A stretch of DNA of 64,000 nt from Gordionus sp. m RMFG-2023 (GCF_954871325.1 NC_088779.1:7876846-7940845), one strand, 5' to 3'; shown: positions 1 through 11,432, numbered from the stretch's first letter. Notes: generated from the sequence alone by a model not told the origin. Program-made: numbers and translations.

Positions 1-131
1 AATTGTATGTCTTTCTATTTAGTTCCTTGATACTGTAGAAAACAAAGCTTTCCAATGGAAATTTATTCTATCATTACAATGTACAAAATAATTTCCATTG
101 AAAATTAATAAGTTATTATAAAGAAGTAATT
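1..131. other. AT-rich flank, no gene seen
   Basis: This is short AT-rich sequence before the LTR element. Its last five bases, TAATT, are the left copy of that element's target duplication. I see no coding signal. Confidence 0.5.
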
Positions 132-376
132 TGTTAATTTCACGGAAGGCAGGTAAAGAGAAACCAAAAAAATATATTTTAAAATCTTTTATTTAATTTA
201 TCATTTATTTTTATTACAATTACTACTACTCTATATACTGAAAATTTTAATACTATTTACATATTAACATTTACGAGAATTAGGATAATTTAAAAGGTCA
301 TTAAATAAATTTAAAAGAAGGATTTTTACAAAAAGGTCAATTACAAAGTAAAAATTATGCAAATTATATATTAACA
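132..376 (-). repeat. 3' LTR of the LTR fossil
   Basis: This 245-bp terminal repeat has TG...CA ends in an inverted TGTTAAT/ATTAACA arrangement. It is nearly identical to 2634-2904. The polypurine tract abuts its right edge at about 377-391. Confidence 0.85.
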
Positions 377-1358
377 TTTCCCCCTTTTTTTATGTCTTCT
401 TTCCTCAGTTTCTTATCTTCACTTCCAGTCATTTGTTTCTCAATTGCTCCATTAGTCATTTGTTCGTATATCTTTAGATTGTTTGTTTGACTATCTGATT
501 ATCGTTTGTTGAATCGATTATCAAACGTCACAAAACATCGTTGTTGCACATCATTGCTGAAACGCCGTTGGTTGATCATCATTGTTGAAACGTCGTTGGT
601 TGAACATTGCTTGTTGATTTGCTGTTTGTATTGATAATCCCATTTCTCTTTCAAAATTTTATATATATATAAAATTACAAAAATTTTATTTATAATAATC
701 ATTTTCTATGTCGTAGGTCATATTCTCGCTTTTGAACTTGCCTTTGAATTTTTGAATTTTGTTGAACTTGAACTTATTTTTGTTGAACGAACTTAAACTT
801 GTTCACTTCTTCCTCCTCTAAAAATATTTTTTCATTTTTTTAGTAAAATTTTTGATATTTTGTTGTTGTTTAGTCTCAGTCATATCCTTTTCATTGGTTT
901 GTTTTTATCTTGTTAATCGTTCAATCATTGCTTGAATATCATCCTCCCATTAGCTTGTTCATCTCGTTATTTATTATCATTTTTATCAATGTTTGTAAAC
1001 ATATATTATGATCAATATATCTCAAATAAAATAATTTTGGAATAATTGAAATGATAATGGAATAAATAATTTATCAGAATCATTCATAAGAATAAGAATC
1101 ATAATTTAGAATATAGAATAATAAAATATTTGAAATTGTTTCATTTTATATTATAATTTTTTATTTATTATTTAATTATTTTTATTTTTAAATTTTACTC
1201 CTTTATTTTTCAATTTAAACAATTTTTTTATATCATAATTACTCTTCAACTTGTTCTTTATAACAAAATTTCTCTTTCTCCTTCCATTTTCAACATATTA
1301 TCTCCATATCGTACTCTTAATCTCTCTTTCAACATCACGATATTTAATCACCTTTGTT

Positions 1359-2383
1359 TTAATTTTCTTTTTCAAAGTTTTTTTTAACTTTTTTATTAAT
1401 TATAAAATTTTTTATTTTATTATTTTCTTCAATTTTTATTTCATTATTGTTTTTAATAACTATTATTTCTTCAATTGTTATCAAATGATTTATTTCTTCT
1501 AATTTATAAGAATTTATTTCTTTTTTAACATTTGGTATTAATTTACATAATTCAATTTTATTCAAGTTTTTATTATTATGATATTTAAAATTATAATTTT
1601 CATGCTTTTTATTGTAATATGTACTTTCATAATTTTTACTATCTACTTTTCTATTTTTCTCCATTATATTTACAATTTTATTAAGTATGTTTCCAAAAAC
1701 TTTTATCCACGTCCTTCCCAGAATTGCAATCTTGTCATTTTGGACTACATACGCATCTAAGTTTTGAGTTTTGTCTTCATATCACACTTTTATTTTAAAT
1801 ATTCCTAGCATCTCTATTCTTCTCCCATCATAGCCAGTCAGATTCGTATCCGATTTATTTAAGACTTTAATTCCTATCTTTCTAGCAATATTAATAGGCA
1901 TTATCGAAAATCGTGACCCGATGTTGATCTGCATGACTTTTGGTAAATCATTAAGGTATATCGTAACTTTGTAATCATCATTTGCCTTATCATCATCCAT
2001 TCTATCATCAAATCTGTTTTTGTATGATTGATTATTGTTCTGATTATTATTGTATCTAGGCATGTATCTCGATTCGTTCTGATGTCTATAATATCTATAA
2101 TTATTTTCATTATATTTGTAATTATCATTATCATTATATCTATAGTTATTTTAGTTATAATTAATTTTATTGTTAAATCTTGTAAAATTATTATACGGTC
2201 CTGCCCCATTATACCCCCTATCATTATCATAAACTCTGGATTATAATTGTTTCGATATCTTGGTTCATAATTATTTGTATGTCTCGAATCAAAATTATTC
2301 CCATAATTATCATATCTCGGTTTCCACTGAAATCTGTGTACTTGCAACTTCATTCCTTTATCGTGCTCATCGTATTTCATCAT
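1359..2383 (-). pseudogene. gag/protease remnant inside the LTR fossil
   Basis: Reading leftward, the minus strand gives an Asn/Tyr/Arg-rich stretch (about 2383-2070). After it comes a segment with retropepsin-like features (about 2000-1700), ending in an LGRTWI-like motif. A Lys/Asn-rich stretch follows. Low-complexity Asn/Arg tails are common just upstream of the protease in insect Gypsy elements (family knowledge). The segment is broken, and no polymerase was seen. Confidence 0.55.
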
Positions 2384-2633
2384 CCTTAAATTTTTTTTAC
2401 TAATAATCTTCTAATTAATCTATGAATTTTGTTTTATCATTATTGTCTTATATAGATTTATTCATATTTTAAATATTTCATCATTAAAATTTTATTATAT
2501 TTTTATTCAATTTTATATTTTAATCATCCCTTACGTGTTTTTAGAATAATATTAAAATCATTTTCCATAATCCTCTTTCGTCTAGCTTCACCATGTTTCA
2601 TATAATTTGTAGCGTCTTAATTCACTGCCACCA

Positions 2634-2904
2634 TGTTAATTTCACGGATGGCAGGTAAAAAGAAACCAAAAAAAAAATATTTTAAAATCTTTTATTTAAT
2701 TTATCATTTTTTTTATTACAATTACTACTACTCTATATATTGAAAATTTTACAACTATATATATATATTATTATTTTAATACTATTTACATATTAACATT
2801 TACGAAAATTAGGATAATTTAAAAGGTCATTAAATAAATTTAAAAGAAAGGATTTTTACAAAAAGTAATTACAAAGTAAAAAATATGCAAATTATATATT
2901 AACA
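2634..2904 (-). repeat. 5' LTR of the LTR fossil
   Basis: This 271-bp terminal repeat matches 132-376 apart from an extra AT-rich run near its middle. The putative primer-binding site (minus strand TGGTGGCAGTGAATTAAG) abuts its inner edge. Confidence 0.85.
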
Positions 2905-3475
2905 TAATTTATTCACCGAAAATAAAAAAGTGTGGAATCCAAAAAAAAATTATTACAAAAACTCAGAAATAAAATAAATAAAAATTTATCGAAAATAATA
3001 AAATCGAAATTATACAACTGCTCAAAAATAAAAAGGTGACTCCGGTTAAAACTTTTGACTCTTATAATTACAGATACTAAGGATTTACAATTATAATGAT
3101 TTGGGACATAATTTTTATTTTTTTTAAAATATTTATTATATGATATAGGCCAAATAATGAACATGTTTATCACTTTATCATACCCAAAGAGAGTTGATTG
3201 GAGTAACAACACAAATGTATTAAATAGAAGTAATATATATATATATTTAAAAAAATTATAAACTATAAAAATTGATCACAATAATTACTAATGTGTCACG
3301 TTTAATAAAACTTGGTTTGCTTTGATTTAAGGCTAAGCTCACTTTCGGGAAAAAATTATTTAAACCTTTTTTTAAATTACAAGAGTTTTTTAAAAATAAG
3401 TATAATAAATCTAATAGATATTTTTTAGATAGATGTTGTAATCTTACATATGAATAATCAATTTACTTATATTAG
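2905..3475. other. AT-rich spacer upstream of the first recognised micro-exon
   Basis: I see no convincing exon, signal-peptide start or element here. A plus-strand ATG at about 3158 opens a frame of about 34 codons with no recognisable feature. The first exon of the downstream gene may lie here unrecognised or to the left of the window. Confidence 0.4.
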
Positions 3476-3523
3476 GTAGAAGAGACATTAATAAATCAAG
3501 CAAAACTGTTGAAAGTTCAATTG
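3476..3523 (+). CDS. candidate internal exon, 48 nt, phase 1-1
   Basis: The segment follows TTACTTATATTAG and is followed by GTACTAAC. After two bases that complete a codon it reads RRDINKSSKTVESSI, then ends with one base. The plus-two frame contains an immediate stop, while the phase-1 frame is open and hydrophilic. It is the most upstream exon I can support. The joined codon with the next exon would be Glu. Confidence 0.6.
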
Positions 3524-3598
3524 GTACTAACTAATTATAATATCCAAAAATTAATAGAATAAGCTTATTATTAAAATAATACACTATTAATTTATCAG

Positions 3599-3625
3599 AA
3601 TCAGGCGCGGAAAATAACGAAGAAG
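3599..3625 (+). CDS. candidate internal exon, 27 nt, phase 1-1, acidic
   Basis: It is bounded by AATTTATCAG and GTTAACAT. In phase 1 it reads SGAENNEE. It is unusually GC-rich for the region (contains GGCGCGG), which makes it stand out from the intronic background. The codon formed with the next exon would be Val. Confidence 0.65.
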
Positions 3626-3723
3626 GTTAACATATTTGCCTAAAATTTGTTAAAAAATAAAAAATATCATTATTTCTTGGAATTTTTAAACATTTTTAAT
3701 ATATATAATTTTTATTCTTGTAG

Positions 3724-3753
3724 TAGCTGAAGAATTGGAAATATTTGGAAATG
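3724..3753 (+). CDS. candidate internal exon, 30 nt, phase 1-1, acidic
   Basis: The acceptor is a good pyrimidine-rich TTTTTATTCTTGTAG and the donor is GTATAAAT. In phase 1 it reads AEELEIFGN. The other two frames hit a stop in the first two codons, so phase 1 is the only open reading. This agrees with the phase of every other exon in the array. Confidence 0.7.
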
Positions 3754-3847
3754 GTATAAATTTAATTGAACTTATAGAGTATGTGATGTTTAAAAACGCT
3801 ATATTTAGATAAAATATTATTATTAACTTTCTTTATATTGTCAGCAG

Positions 3848-3853
3848 AGGAAT
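3848..3853 (+). CDS. E3 micro-exon, 6 nt, possible GC donor
   Basis: AGGAAT follows TTGTCAGCAG. Here the following bases are GCAAAA rather than GTAAAA as in the other array A copies. GC-AG introns are a known minor splice class, so this may be functional or a decayed donor. In phase 1 it adds one full Glu codon plus split codons. Confidence 0.45.
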
Positions 3854-4464
3854 GCAAAATAATATTTTTTTCTATGATTGACATTTATCAGCTTGAGAAC
3901 ATTTTAAAGCATGTTAATAAGATTTAGGCTTTTTTTATGATGTGTTTTTAAACATTAAATACTTATCATTATATTTTATATGCTATACATAAAAGGTTCT
4001 TGATAAATAAATCAATTACTGAGAGGAAATATTTTCACAGAATAATATTTTTAAAAATATATGCAGATAATCTTTATTCAATTTAGTTATTTTTACACGG
4101 TCCAATATCAGTCAACCGGCTAGCCTTTGTTAAAATTTGACTGGTTCATAATATTCAGAAAAATATTTTATTTCCATGCGAACCAACAATTTCTTAATAT
4201 ATACTTATATTTATTGAATAACTTATTTATAAAAATAAATAAAACCATAGGAGCACTAAAAGGCAAACATCAAGACATTTTTATAATTATTATCGATTAA
4301 AATATATATTAAACTTTTTGATCAAAATAACGAAAATGTAAAAAAAAATAAATATTGTTAAAAAAAAATTCCCGTTTATGATCAAAGATCTTATGCAAAT
4401 AATTTTGTATCTCCATTTCAACTGATAACATGATAAATTTATTTTATATTAATTAAATAAATAG

Positions 4465-4479
4465 ACTTAGACACACCTG
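4465..4479 (+). CDS. E1 micro-exon, first array A copy, 15 nt
   Basis: It is bounded by AATAAATAG and GTATAATA. In phase 1 it reads LDTP. The frame starting at its first base meets TAG, so phase 1 is favoured. Joined to the preceding E3 it would add Tyr at the junction. Confidence 0.6.
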
Positions 4480-4688
4480 GTATAATATTATATTTAAAAT
4501 GTTACTACTATATTAATTTTTCTTCCCATATCTTAACTAGATTTTGTTCATTTGAGATGATCATTAAACTAATAAAAGTTATTATATTATTAAAAAGTTC
4601 TTCGAATTTCATTTCTCTTTTTTAACTCTTTCCTTCAAAAATCATCTTTAATAAATATTTGCTATTTATAAAGGTATTATTTCTATAG

Positions 4689-4805
4689 GGATATTTTTAA
4701 CTCGAAGGAATTTATATTTTCATAATTATGAAAAACATTCCTCCATTAAAACACGTAATGATAAGATAATATCATCAATTCTGGAGCTTTATAAACATTC
4801 TGATA
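4689..4805 (+). CDS. E2 exon, 117 nt, the one long array A exon that stays open
   Basis: The acceptor is TTATTTCTATAG and the donor GTGAGTTT, a near-ideal 5' splice site. The phase-1 frame is open for 38 codons, beginning IFLTRRNLYFHNYEKHSS and ending LELYKHSD, with one base left over (phase 1 out). Homologous stretches in later cassettes keep the GTGAGT donor at 5881, 7470, 15691 and 31076 but contain stops. This copy, nearest the 5' end, is therefore the best-preserved E2. Confidence 0.6.
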
Positions 4806-4907
4806 GTGAGTTTCTATTTCGATATTTAATTATATTTATTATCATGTGATATGTTAAGCAATTATATTATTTGATACAATAGCTATTTTTATATTACGTC
4901 ATTGCAG

Positions 4908-4913
4908 AGGAAT
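4908..4913 (+). CDS. E3 micro-exon, 6 nt (AGGAAT)
   Basis: It is preceded by TTACGTCATTGCAG and followed by GTAAAGAA. Array A sister copies with canonical borders lie at 5998-6003, 7595-7600, 15809-15814 (AGGAGT), 17190-17195 (AAGAAT), 19059-19064, 24620-24625 (ACGAAT) and 31186-31191. Decayed copies without clear borders lie near 13170, 14664, 25610, 27350, 30155 and 33211. At 6 nt this is near the lower size limit known for spliced exons. Confidence 0.5.
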
Positions 4914-5549
4914 GTAAAGAAATATTGTTTTTTTTATAGTTTGATTAGCATTTTATCTGTTTGGAACTTTTAAATTATAATACATATCTATGTAATTTAA
5001 GAATTTTCTATGATATGATTATTAATATTTTTAAACATTAAATACTCATCTTTTAATTATAATATAATATAAAAAAAAGGTTCTTGATAAATAAATTATT
5101 TACTGGAAGGAAATATTTCTGTAGAAAAATATTTTTAAAAAATATATGAAAGTAAAATTTATTCTATTTGTTAACTTTTTCCTGCACTCAACATCAGTCA
5201 ATCGTCTAGCTTTGGTTAAAATCTTGACTGTTTATAATCTTCGGAAAAATATTTTGTTTTTTAATGCCGAACCAATAATTTCTTAAAATATATATTTATT
5301 GAATAACTTATAAGACTAGGGAGCATGGGAGCCCTAAAATGCAAACCTCAATAAAATTATATTTCTTGTAAACATTTTTATAATAGTTATTGTAATACCC
5401 CAAAAATGAAATATATATTGAACGCAACAAGAAAATGTAAAAAAATTATTCTGTTCATAAAAACTTCCAGTTTATGATCAGATGTTATGCAAATAATTTT
5501 GTTTCTTTATTTAAACTGATAATTTTATATTAATTAAATAAATAAATAG

Positions 5550-5570
5550 TTATTGATTTAGCAATACCTG
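5550..5570 (+). CDS. E1 micro-exon, 21-nt form (9-nt form possible)
   Basis: It lies between AATAAATAG and GTATAACA. Phase 1 reads IDLAIP. An internal GATTTAG offers a second acceptor that would leave CAATACCTG (9 nt), also a multiple of three. The 21-nt form recurs at 6667-6687 and 7140-7160 (NDLAIP) in the 470-bp duplication. Confidence 0.55.
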
Positions 5571-6666
5571 GTATAACATTATATTTAAAAAATTCATACT
5601 ATATTAATTATTCAAATATCTTCTTTATCTTTTGAATCATTTAAGACGATCGTTAAACTAATTAAAGTTATAATACTATTAAAATATTTCCATCTTTCAT
5701 TTCTCTTACTCATCTCTTCCCCTAAAAGTTCCACGTTAATAAATATTTATTATTTATAAAAGTATTCTTCATCCAGGATTTTTAACTCAAAGCAATCCAT
5801 ATTTTCAACTGTAATTATGAAAAACTCGTAATGATAAAAATAATAATATCAATTCGTGTGCTTTTCTAAACATTCTGATAGTGAGTATCTGTCCCTATAT
5901 TTCATTACATTTAAGGTAGCATATTATATTTAAAAACGCAATTATATTATATGATAAAACATTATTAAAAGTTACTTTGATATTATATCAAATTCAGAGG
6001 AATGTAAAAAAATTTAATTTTTTTTAAGTTTGTTATTTTATCTGTTTGAGAACTTTTTAAATTATAATACATGTCTATGTGATTTAAGAATTTTCTATGA
6101 AATGATTAATAATATTTTTAAGCATTAAATACTCATCTTTTAATTATAATATCATATAAAAAAACGGTTCTTGATAAATAAATTATTTACTGGAAAGAAA
6201 TATTTCCGTAGAAAAATATTTTTAAAAAATATATTAAGGGAAAATTTATTCTATTTATTAATTTTATCTTGGGCCCAACATCAGTCAATCGTCTAGCTTT
6301 GGTTAAAATCTTGACTGGTTTATAATCTTCGGAAAATTATTTTGTTTTTTAATGCCGAACCAATAATTTCTTAAAAAATTAATATATATATTTATTGAAC
6401 AACTTATAAGACCAGGGAGCATAGGGGCCCAAAAATGCAAACGTCAATAAAATTATATTTCTTGTAGACATTTTTATAATAATTATTGTAATGCCCCAAA
6501 AATGAAATATATATTGAACATTTTGACCAACACAAAAATGTAAAAAAAAAATATTGTTCATAAACTTACAATTTATGATCAGATGATATGCAAATAATTT
6601 TGTTTCTTTATTTAAACTGATAATTTCATATTAAAATTATTTTATATTAATTAAATAAATAAATAG

Positions 6667-6687
6667 TTAATGATTTAGCAATACCAG
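6667..6687 (+). CDS. E1 micro-exon, 21-nt form
   Basis: It has AATAG and GTATAA borders and reads NDLAIP in phase 1. The duplicate is at 7140-7160. Confidence 0.55.
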
Positions 6688-7139
6688 GTATAACATTATA
6701 TTTAAAAAATTCGTACTATGTTAATTATTCAACTATCTCTTTTATCTTTAAATAGATTTAAATCATTTAAGACGATCGTTAAACTAATTAAAGTTATAAT
6801 ACTATTAAAATATTTCCGTCTTTCATTTCTCTTACTCATCTCTTCCCTTGAAAGTTCCACGTTAATAAATATTTATTATTTATAAAAGTATTCTTCCTCT
6901 AGGATTTTTAACTCAAATCAATCCATATTTTCAACTGTAATTATTTATAATAATTATTGTAATGCCCAAAAAATGAAATATATATTGAACATTTTGACCA
7001 ACACGAAAATGTAAAAAAAAAATATTGTTCATAAAAACTTACAGTTTATGATCAGATGTTATGCAAATAATTTTGTTTCTTTATTTAAACTGATAATTTC
7101 ATATTAAAATTATTTTATATTAATTAAATAAATAAATAG

Positions 7140-7160
7140 TTAATGATTTAGCAATACCAG
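7140..7160 (+). CDS. E1 micro-exon, 21-nt form, duplicate
   Basis: This is a copy of 6667-6687 in the second half of the 470-bp duplication, with the same borders and reading. Confidence 0.55.
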
Positions 7161-7799
7161 GTATAACATTATATTTAAAAAATTCGTACTATGTTAATTA
7201 TTCAACTATCTCTTTTATCTTTAAATAGATTTAAATCATTTAAGACGATCGTTAAACTAATTAAAGTTATAATACTATTAAAATATTTCCGTCTTTCATT
7301 TCTCTTACTCATCTCTTCCCTTGAAAGTTCCACGTTAATAAATATTTATTATTTATAAAAGTATTCTTCCTCTAGTTTTTAACTCAAATCAATCCATATT
7401 TTCAACTGTAATTATGAAAAACTCGTAAAGATAAGAGTAATAATATAAATTCGTGTGTTTTTCTAAACATTCTGATAGTGAGTTTCTGTCTCCATATTTT
7501 ATTACATTTAAGGTAGCATGTTATGTTTAAAAACGCAATTATATTATATAATAAAACATTATTAAAAGCTACTTTGATATTATATCAAATGCAGAGGAAT
7601 GTAAAGAAATTTTTCTTTAGTTTTGAGAACTTTTGATGTCTATGTGATTTAGAATTTTCTATGATATTTAATAATATTTTCAAGCATTAAATACTCATCT
7701 TTTAATTATAATATAATATAAAAATAGGTTCTTGATAATAAATTATTTACTGGAAGGAAATATTTCCGTAGAAAAATATTTTTAAAAAATATATGCATG

Positions 7800-8300
7800 T
7801 AAAGTTTATTCAATTTGTTTATTATCCGATGTCGATTTTATTAACAAAAAAAGGATAAAATTTATATATTTCAAATTAGTTGCCTCGAATGTAATTTTGT
7901 TTCTTATCTATTAAAAAATCTTATACAAACTGTGTATTTACGACATCTTTCCCTAAGGATATTTTTAAGCCTAAAGATATTCATATTTAATCTCATTATG
8001 TATCATTCCTACTTTAAAAATCGTTATGTAAGGTAGTAAACCTATCAATTCAGTAGCTTTTAAAGCTTTCTAGTGTGAGTTTATGAAAGTAAATGAGGTT
8101 TTAAAAGTAATTTTAACATTATGAGATCTATAATATTACCTCGATACATCAGCTTATTTTTTATAGTAATCATTTAGTGATAAATTTTATATATAAAGCA
8201 TGTCTAAAAATTTATATATATCCTATTATAGGTATATTATATTTAAAATATTATTGATGGATTTTTTATATTCTATGATGCTATACAGGTTTCCGATAAG
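7800..8300 (+). other. half-cassette without E1, micro-exon lost
   Basis: It is homologous to the second half of the array A dimer. The E3 position near 8147 (CTCGATACATCAG) has no clear donor. I see no intact exon here. Confidence 0.4.
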
Positions 8301-8633
8301 ACCACCTGGAGTGAAAACTATGATTTAGGCTTGGAAACAGAAAGTCCCAGGTTTGATCCTGGTAAGGAACGTAAAAATTTCCTAGTTTTTCTTCAATTAT
8401 AGATGTGTAAAGACATATGGTAGGATGAATATCGGAGCTTAGAGATGACATTCCAGTCACTGACAGGCTTGGACAGCCGGGGGTTAAGGATATTTGTCCA
8501 ATAAACAAAAATGAATGACACAAATAAAAATATGAATATGAAAGCTATGGTGTGTTCCCTCCAAGTGGCGCACAGGATGTAAACCTCCATCTGCGAAAAG
8601 TAAAATCAAGGTCAAAGCAAAGAAGACAAGTTT

Positions 8634-9388
8634 AGCAAGTTTGAATATTGGGACACTTAAAGGTAAGACGAGAGAATCGGCATCAATGTTGAACAAGAGA
8701 AAAGTTGATATAGCGTGCATACAAGAGACGAAATGGAAAGGTCAGAAGACTTTAATGATTGGAGAGTATTAATTGTACATTGAAATTGTTAGCAATAGGA
8801 ACAGTTTCGGCATCATCCTCAGTCAAGATCTAACCTCCTCAATAGTAGAAGTCAACAGGATCTCTGATAGACTAATGAAGATTAAACTCTGCATTGGTCA
8901 ATCAATACTATACATCCTTTCAGTATATGCTCCTCAAACAGGTGAAGAGGAGAAAGATGACTTTAAAGCTATCCTTGATAAAATTGTAATGGAAATTCGT
9001 AAGGATGACCTAGTAGTAATAGGTGGTGACTTAAATGCGCAAAAGAGATAGCTACAAAAGGTATCATGGTGGTTTTGGATACGGAGAAAGAAATGATGAA
9101 GGAGAGTATGTACTAAAATTTGTGTAAGCCTTGGACCTTGCCTTAATCAACTCCTACTATAGGAAAAATGACAGTCATTTAATAACATATGAAATTGGTA
9201 CAAGGAAAACACAGATAGATTACATGCTAATCTCTCGCAGAAGATTAAAAGATGTAAGAGACTGCAAAGTCATCCCAGGAGAAGATATCGCCGCTCAACA
9301 CACACTACTAGTCATGGATTTACTCATCTCAAATAAATCTACTCAAAATAAAATAAAACTTGAACCATGCATCAAATGGGTAAATTAA
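8634..9388 (+). pseudogene. RTE LINE endonuclease region
   Basis: In order: NIGTLKGKTRE, CIQETKWKG, a VYAPQTGEEE block (open 8773-9051), VIGGDLNAQ, and a second open piece at 9131-9388 with TRKTQIDYMLISRR and AAQHTLLVMDL. These are the conserved blocks of the exonuclease-endonuclease-phosphatase fold of RTE LINEs. Stops at about 8770 and 9050 and a short disrupted stretch before 9131 split it. Confidence 0.8.
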
Positions 9389-9552
9389 AAACAATGACAG
9401 ATGCATTTGCAATCTGCAAACATTGAAACAATAGATTCTTCACAAGTTAATTAAAAAATATGGACAGACCTTTCATCCAAATTAATAGTCACTGCCAACA
9501 CTAGGCTTGACAAGGGGAAGCAATAAATCATAAAAAGAACTATGGTGGTGGA

Positions 9553-9858
9553 ATGAAGAGGCAAACCACTATAAAGGAGAAAAAAGCCCTATATAAAATA
9601 TGGTACTTATCCAAAAACCCAGATCACAAGATAAATTACAAAAAATCCAAGAGAATAGCTACAAAGGCGGTGGCTAGGGTCAAAGCTATGGCATACGATG
9701 ACATGTATGAAGAACTACATACCAAAGAAGGGCTAAAAGTATACAGATTAGTCAAACAGCGAGAAAAAAATTATAGTGATATAAACGAAGCTCCGAAAGT
9801 AATCAAAAATAAAGATGGGAAATTGATTATAAAGGAAAATGAAATAATGAATAGATGA
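9553..9858 (+). pseudogene. RTE LINE linker between endonuclease and RT
   Basis: This open piece of 101 codons is Lys-rich (TIKEKKALYKIWYLSKNP). It matches the basic linker usually seen between the two domains and lies in the right order. A run of 13 cytosines follows at about 9917 and probably marks a disrupted stretch. Confidence 0.7.
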
Positions 9859-10089
9859 AAAGAATATTTCAGGAGCTTCTCAACTTTAATCCTCACATAC
9901 TACATCTGATGAACCCCCCCCCCCCTATCAAATCCTTGTACAACTAATAACAGAACAAGAACTAATCACATGTCTCAAGAATATGAAAAACAACAAAGCT
10001 AAGCTAAGGGTCTAGATGATTTTTCAATAGAAGATGATAATACATCTCCTCACAAATATGTACAATAAAATACTTGAAAATGAAGAGAT

Positions 10090-10760
10090 TACTCAAAAAT
10101 AGAAGCAGAGCTATCTAGTTCCTATTTTCAAAAATAAAGGAGATCCACACAATTGTCAAAATTACAGGGGCATAAAACTAATTTCAAACTGTCTTAAACT
10201 CTACGAAAAAATAATGGAAAAAAGGTTAAGAGACCTAATTGAAATAGGAGAGACTCAGTTTGGCTTTATGCCTGGAAGATCAACAACTGATACTATCCAC
10301 GCAATTAGGCAAATGAGTGAAAAATACAGGGAAAAGAACAAAAAGCTACACATGGTCTTTCTCGATCTAGAAAAGGCTTTCGATAGAATCCCAAGAAAAC
10401 TTATCTGATAGGCGCTACGCCACGAAAAGGTTACCGAAAAATATATAAGAATAATACAGGATATGTATATGGGGTATACAACAATGGTCCTTAGCACAAC
10501 TGGTAATTCAATAGGCTTCACAATACCTGAGGGAGTTCATCAAGGGTCGGCTCTCAGCCCCTTTTCATAACAGTAATAGATGTATTAGCACAGTCTATAC
10601 CACAAACAGTCCCGTGGAATATGATATTTTCAGATGATATTTTGATACTTGCCGAATCCAAGGATAAAATGAAAGAAAGATTAATTAGCTGGATAAATAT
10701 CCTAGAAAAGCACAGACTAAAAGTAAATAGAGAATAGGCGGATTATATGTTGATAGGAGG
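10090..10760 (+). pseudogene. RTE LINE reverse transcriptase region
   Basis: Motifs in order: PIFKNKGDPHNCQNYRGIKL, GETQFGFMPGRSTTDTI, FLDLEKAFDRIPR, VHQGSALSP and FSDDILILAESK (the FADD-box position, with Ser for Ala). Stops follow PRKLI and the SALSP region, so it is inactive. Confidence 0.85.
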
Positions 10761-10974
10761 AGATGAAACAGAAAGCATTAATATAAATTAATGGCAGATA
10801 TCGGCAAGTGAAAGCTCAGGCTCCACTATACAAACAAACGGCACAATAGAGAAAGAGATAAAGAGTAAAATTAATAAGGGTGGTTTAAGTGGAGATCTTA
10901 TCTGGAGTGCTCTTTGACAAAAGAAGCCCATACAAATTGAAGTGAAAAATTTACAGTTCCATAGTACAAACAAC

Positions 10975-11432
10975 TGTCACAACGACAAGATTGTCATTGT
11001 GTATCAAAACCTAAATATAAAAATAGAAAACAAATATATATATATAAAAGGAAATTAATAATAATTAGGAATTACGAAATCCTAAAATCAACTTTAATTC
11101 TTTATTCAAAATTATAATAGTAAACATCATAAAAAAAATAAAATAAAATAAAATTAAAAAAATTAAAAGTAAATTTTAGTTAAAATAATAATCCCCTTTT
11201 CGCATCATAATTTCTCCATTATATATCCTTTTTCTTTAATCAACATTTACATAGTCTCCCTAGCGAAGAATAACAAGTTCTACATCCTACTTGTTAAAAC
11301 TGTTAAAGTATGAAAAAATCTACAAATCTCAAGCGTTTTTTTCTCATTTACATAGACGGGGATATTTTAATAAAACATTATTTTTGTTTACGATTTGCAT
11401 AATGCATTTTTTTGTAAAGTAAAACTGCAACA
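10975..11432. mobile_element. solo LTR fossil nested in the RTE LINE
   Basis: A 458-bp segment with TGT...ACA ends splits the LINE C-terminal block. It is flanked by the perfect 5-bp direct repeat ACAAC (10970-10974 and 11433-11437). It carries no coding region. The structure matches a solo LTR left by recombination of an LTR element younger than the LINE. The family is unknown, and it differs from the 132-2904 LTR. Confidence 0.8.

Larger units (their letters stand above)
132..2904 (-). mobile_element. LTR retrotransposon fossil, non-autonomous, probably Ty3/Gypsy-like
   Basis: The ends are direct repeats at 132-376 and 2634-2904. Each begins TGTTAAT and ends ATTAACA. The element is flanked by the 5-bp direct repeat TAATT (127-131 and 2905-2909). 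On the minus strand a primer-binding-like site starting TGG lies directly inside the right LTR, and a purine-rich tract (complement of CCCCCTTTTTTT) lies directly inside the left LTR, which fixes the orientation. The interior is only about 2.26 kb. It holds an Asn/Arg/Tyr-rich gag-like stretch and a retropepsin-like stretch, and no reverse transcriptase was recognised. The two LTRs differ by one indel of about 30 bases plus only a handful of substitutions by eye, so the insertion is fairly recent. The coding part looks broken in several places. The Gypsy assignment is an inference. Confidence 0.85.
6475..7410 (+). repeat. recent tandem duplication, period about 470 bp
   Basis: The segment from about 6475 to 6945 is repeated almost base for base from about 6945 to 7410. 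It includes an E1 micro-exon and the start of an E2-like segment. It is the youngest duplication in array A and shows how cassettes gain copies. Confidence 0.85.

Noticed and set aside
1251-1502. Hydrophobic open frames in A+T-rich DNA (also 45384-45572, 59816-59998 and similar)
   Set aside because: They are rich in Phe/Ile/Tyr/Lys only, with no motif or homology. They fit chance frames in T-rich sequence.
5776-5880. E2-like segment of the second cassette as an exon
   Set aside because: It has a good acceptor and GTGAGT donor, but stops occur in phase 1. It is kept only as a remnant.
7960-8090. Long open stretch in half-cassettes (GATATTTTTAACCC type) as an exon
   Set aside because: The only nearby donor gives a non-symmetric phase, and most copies contain stops.
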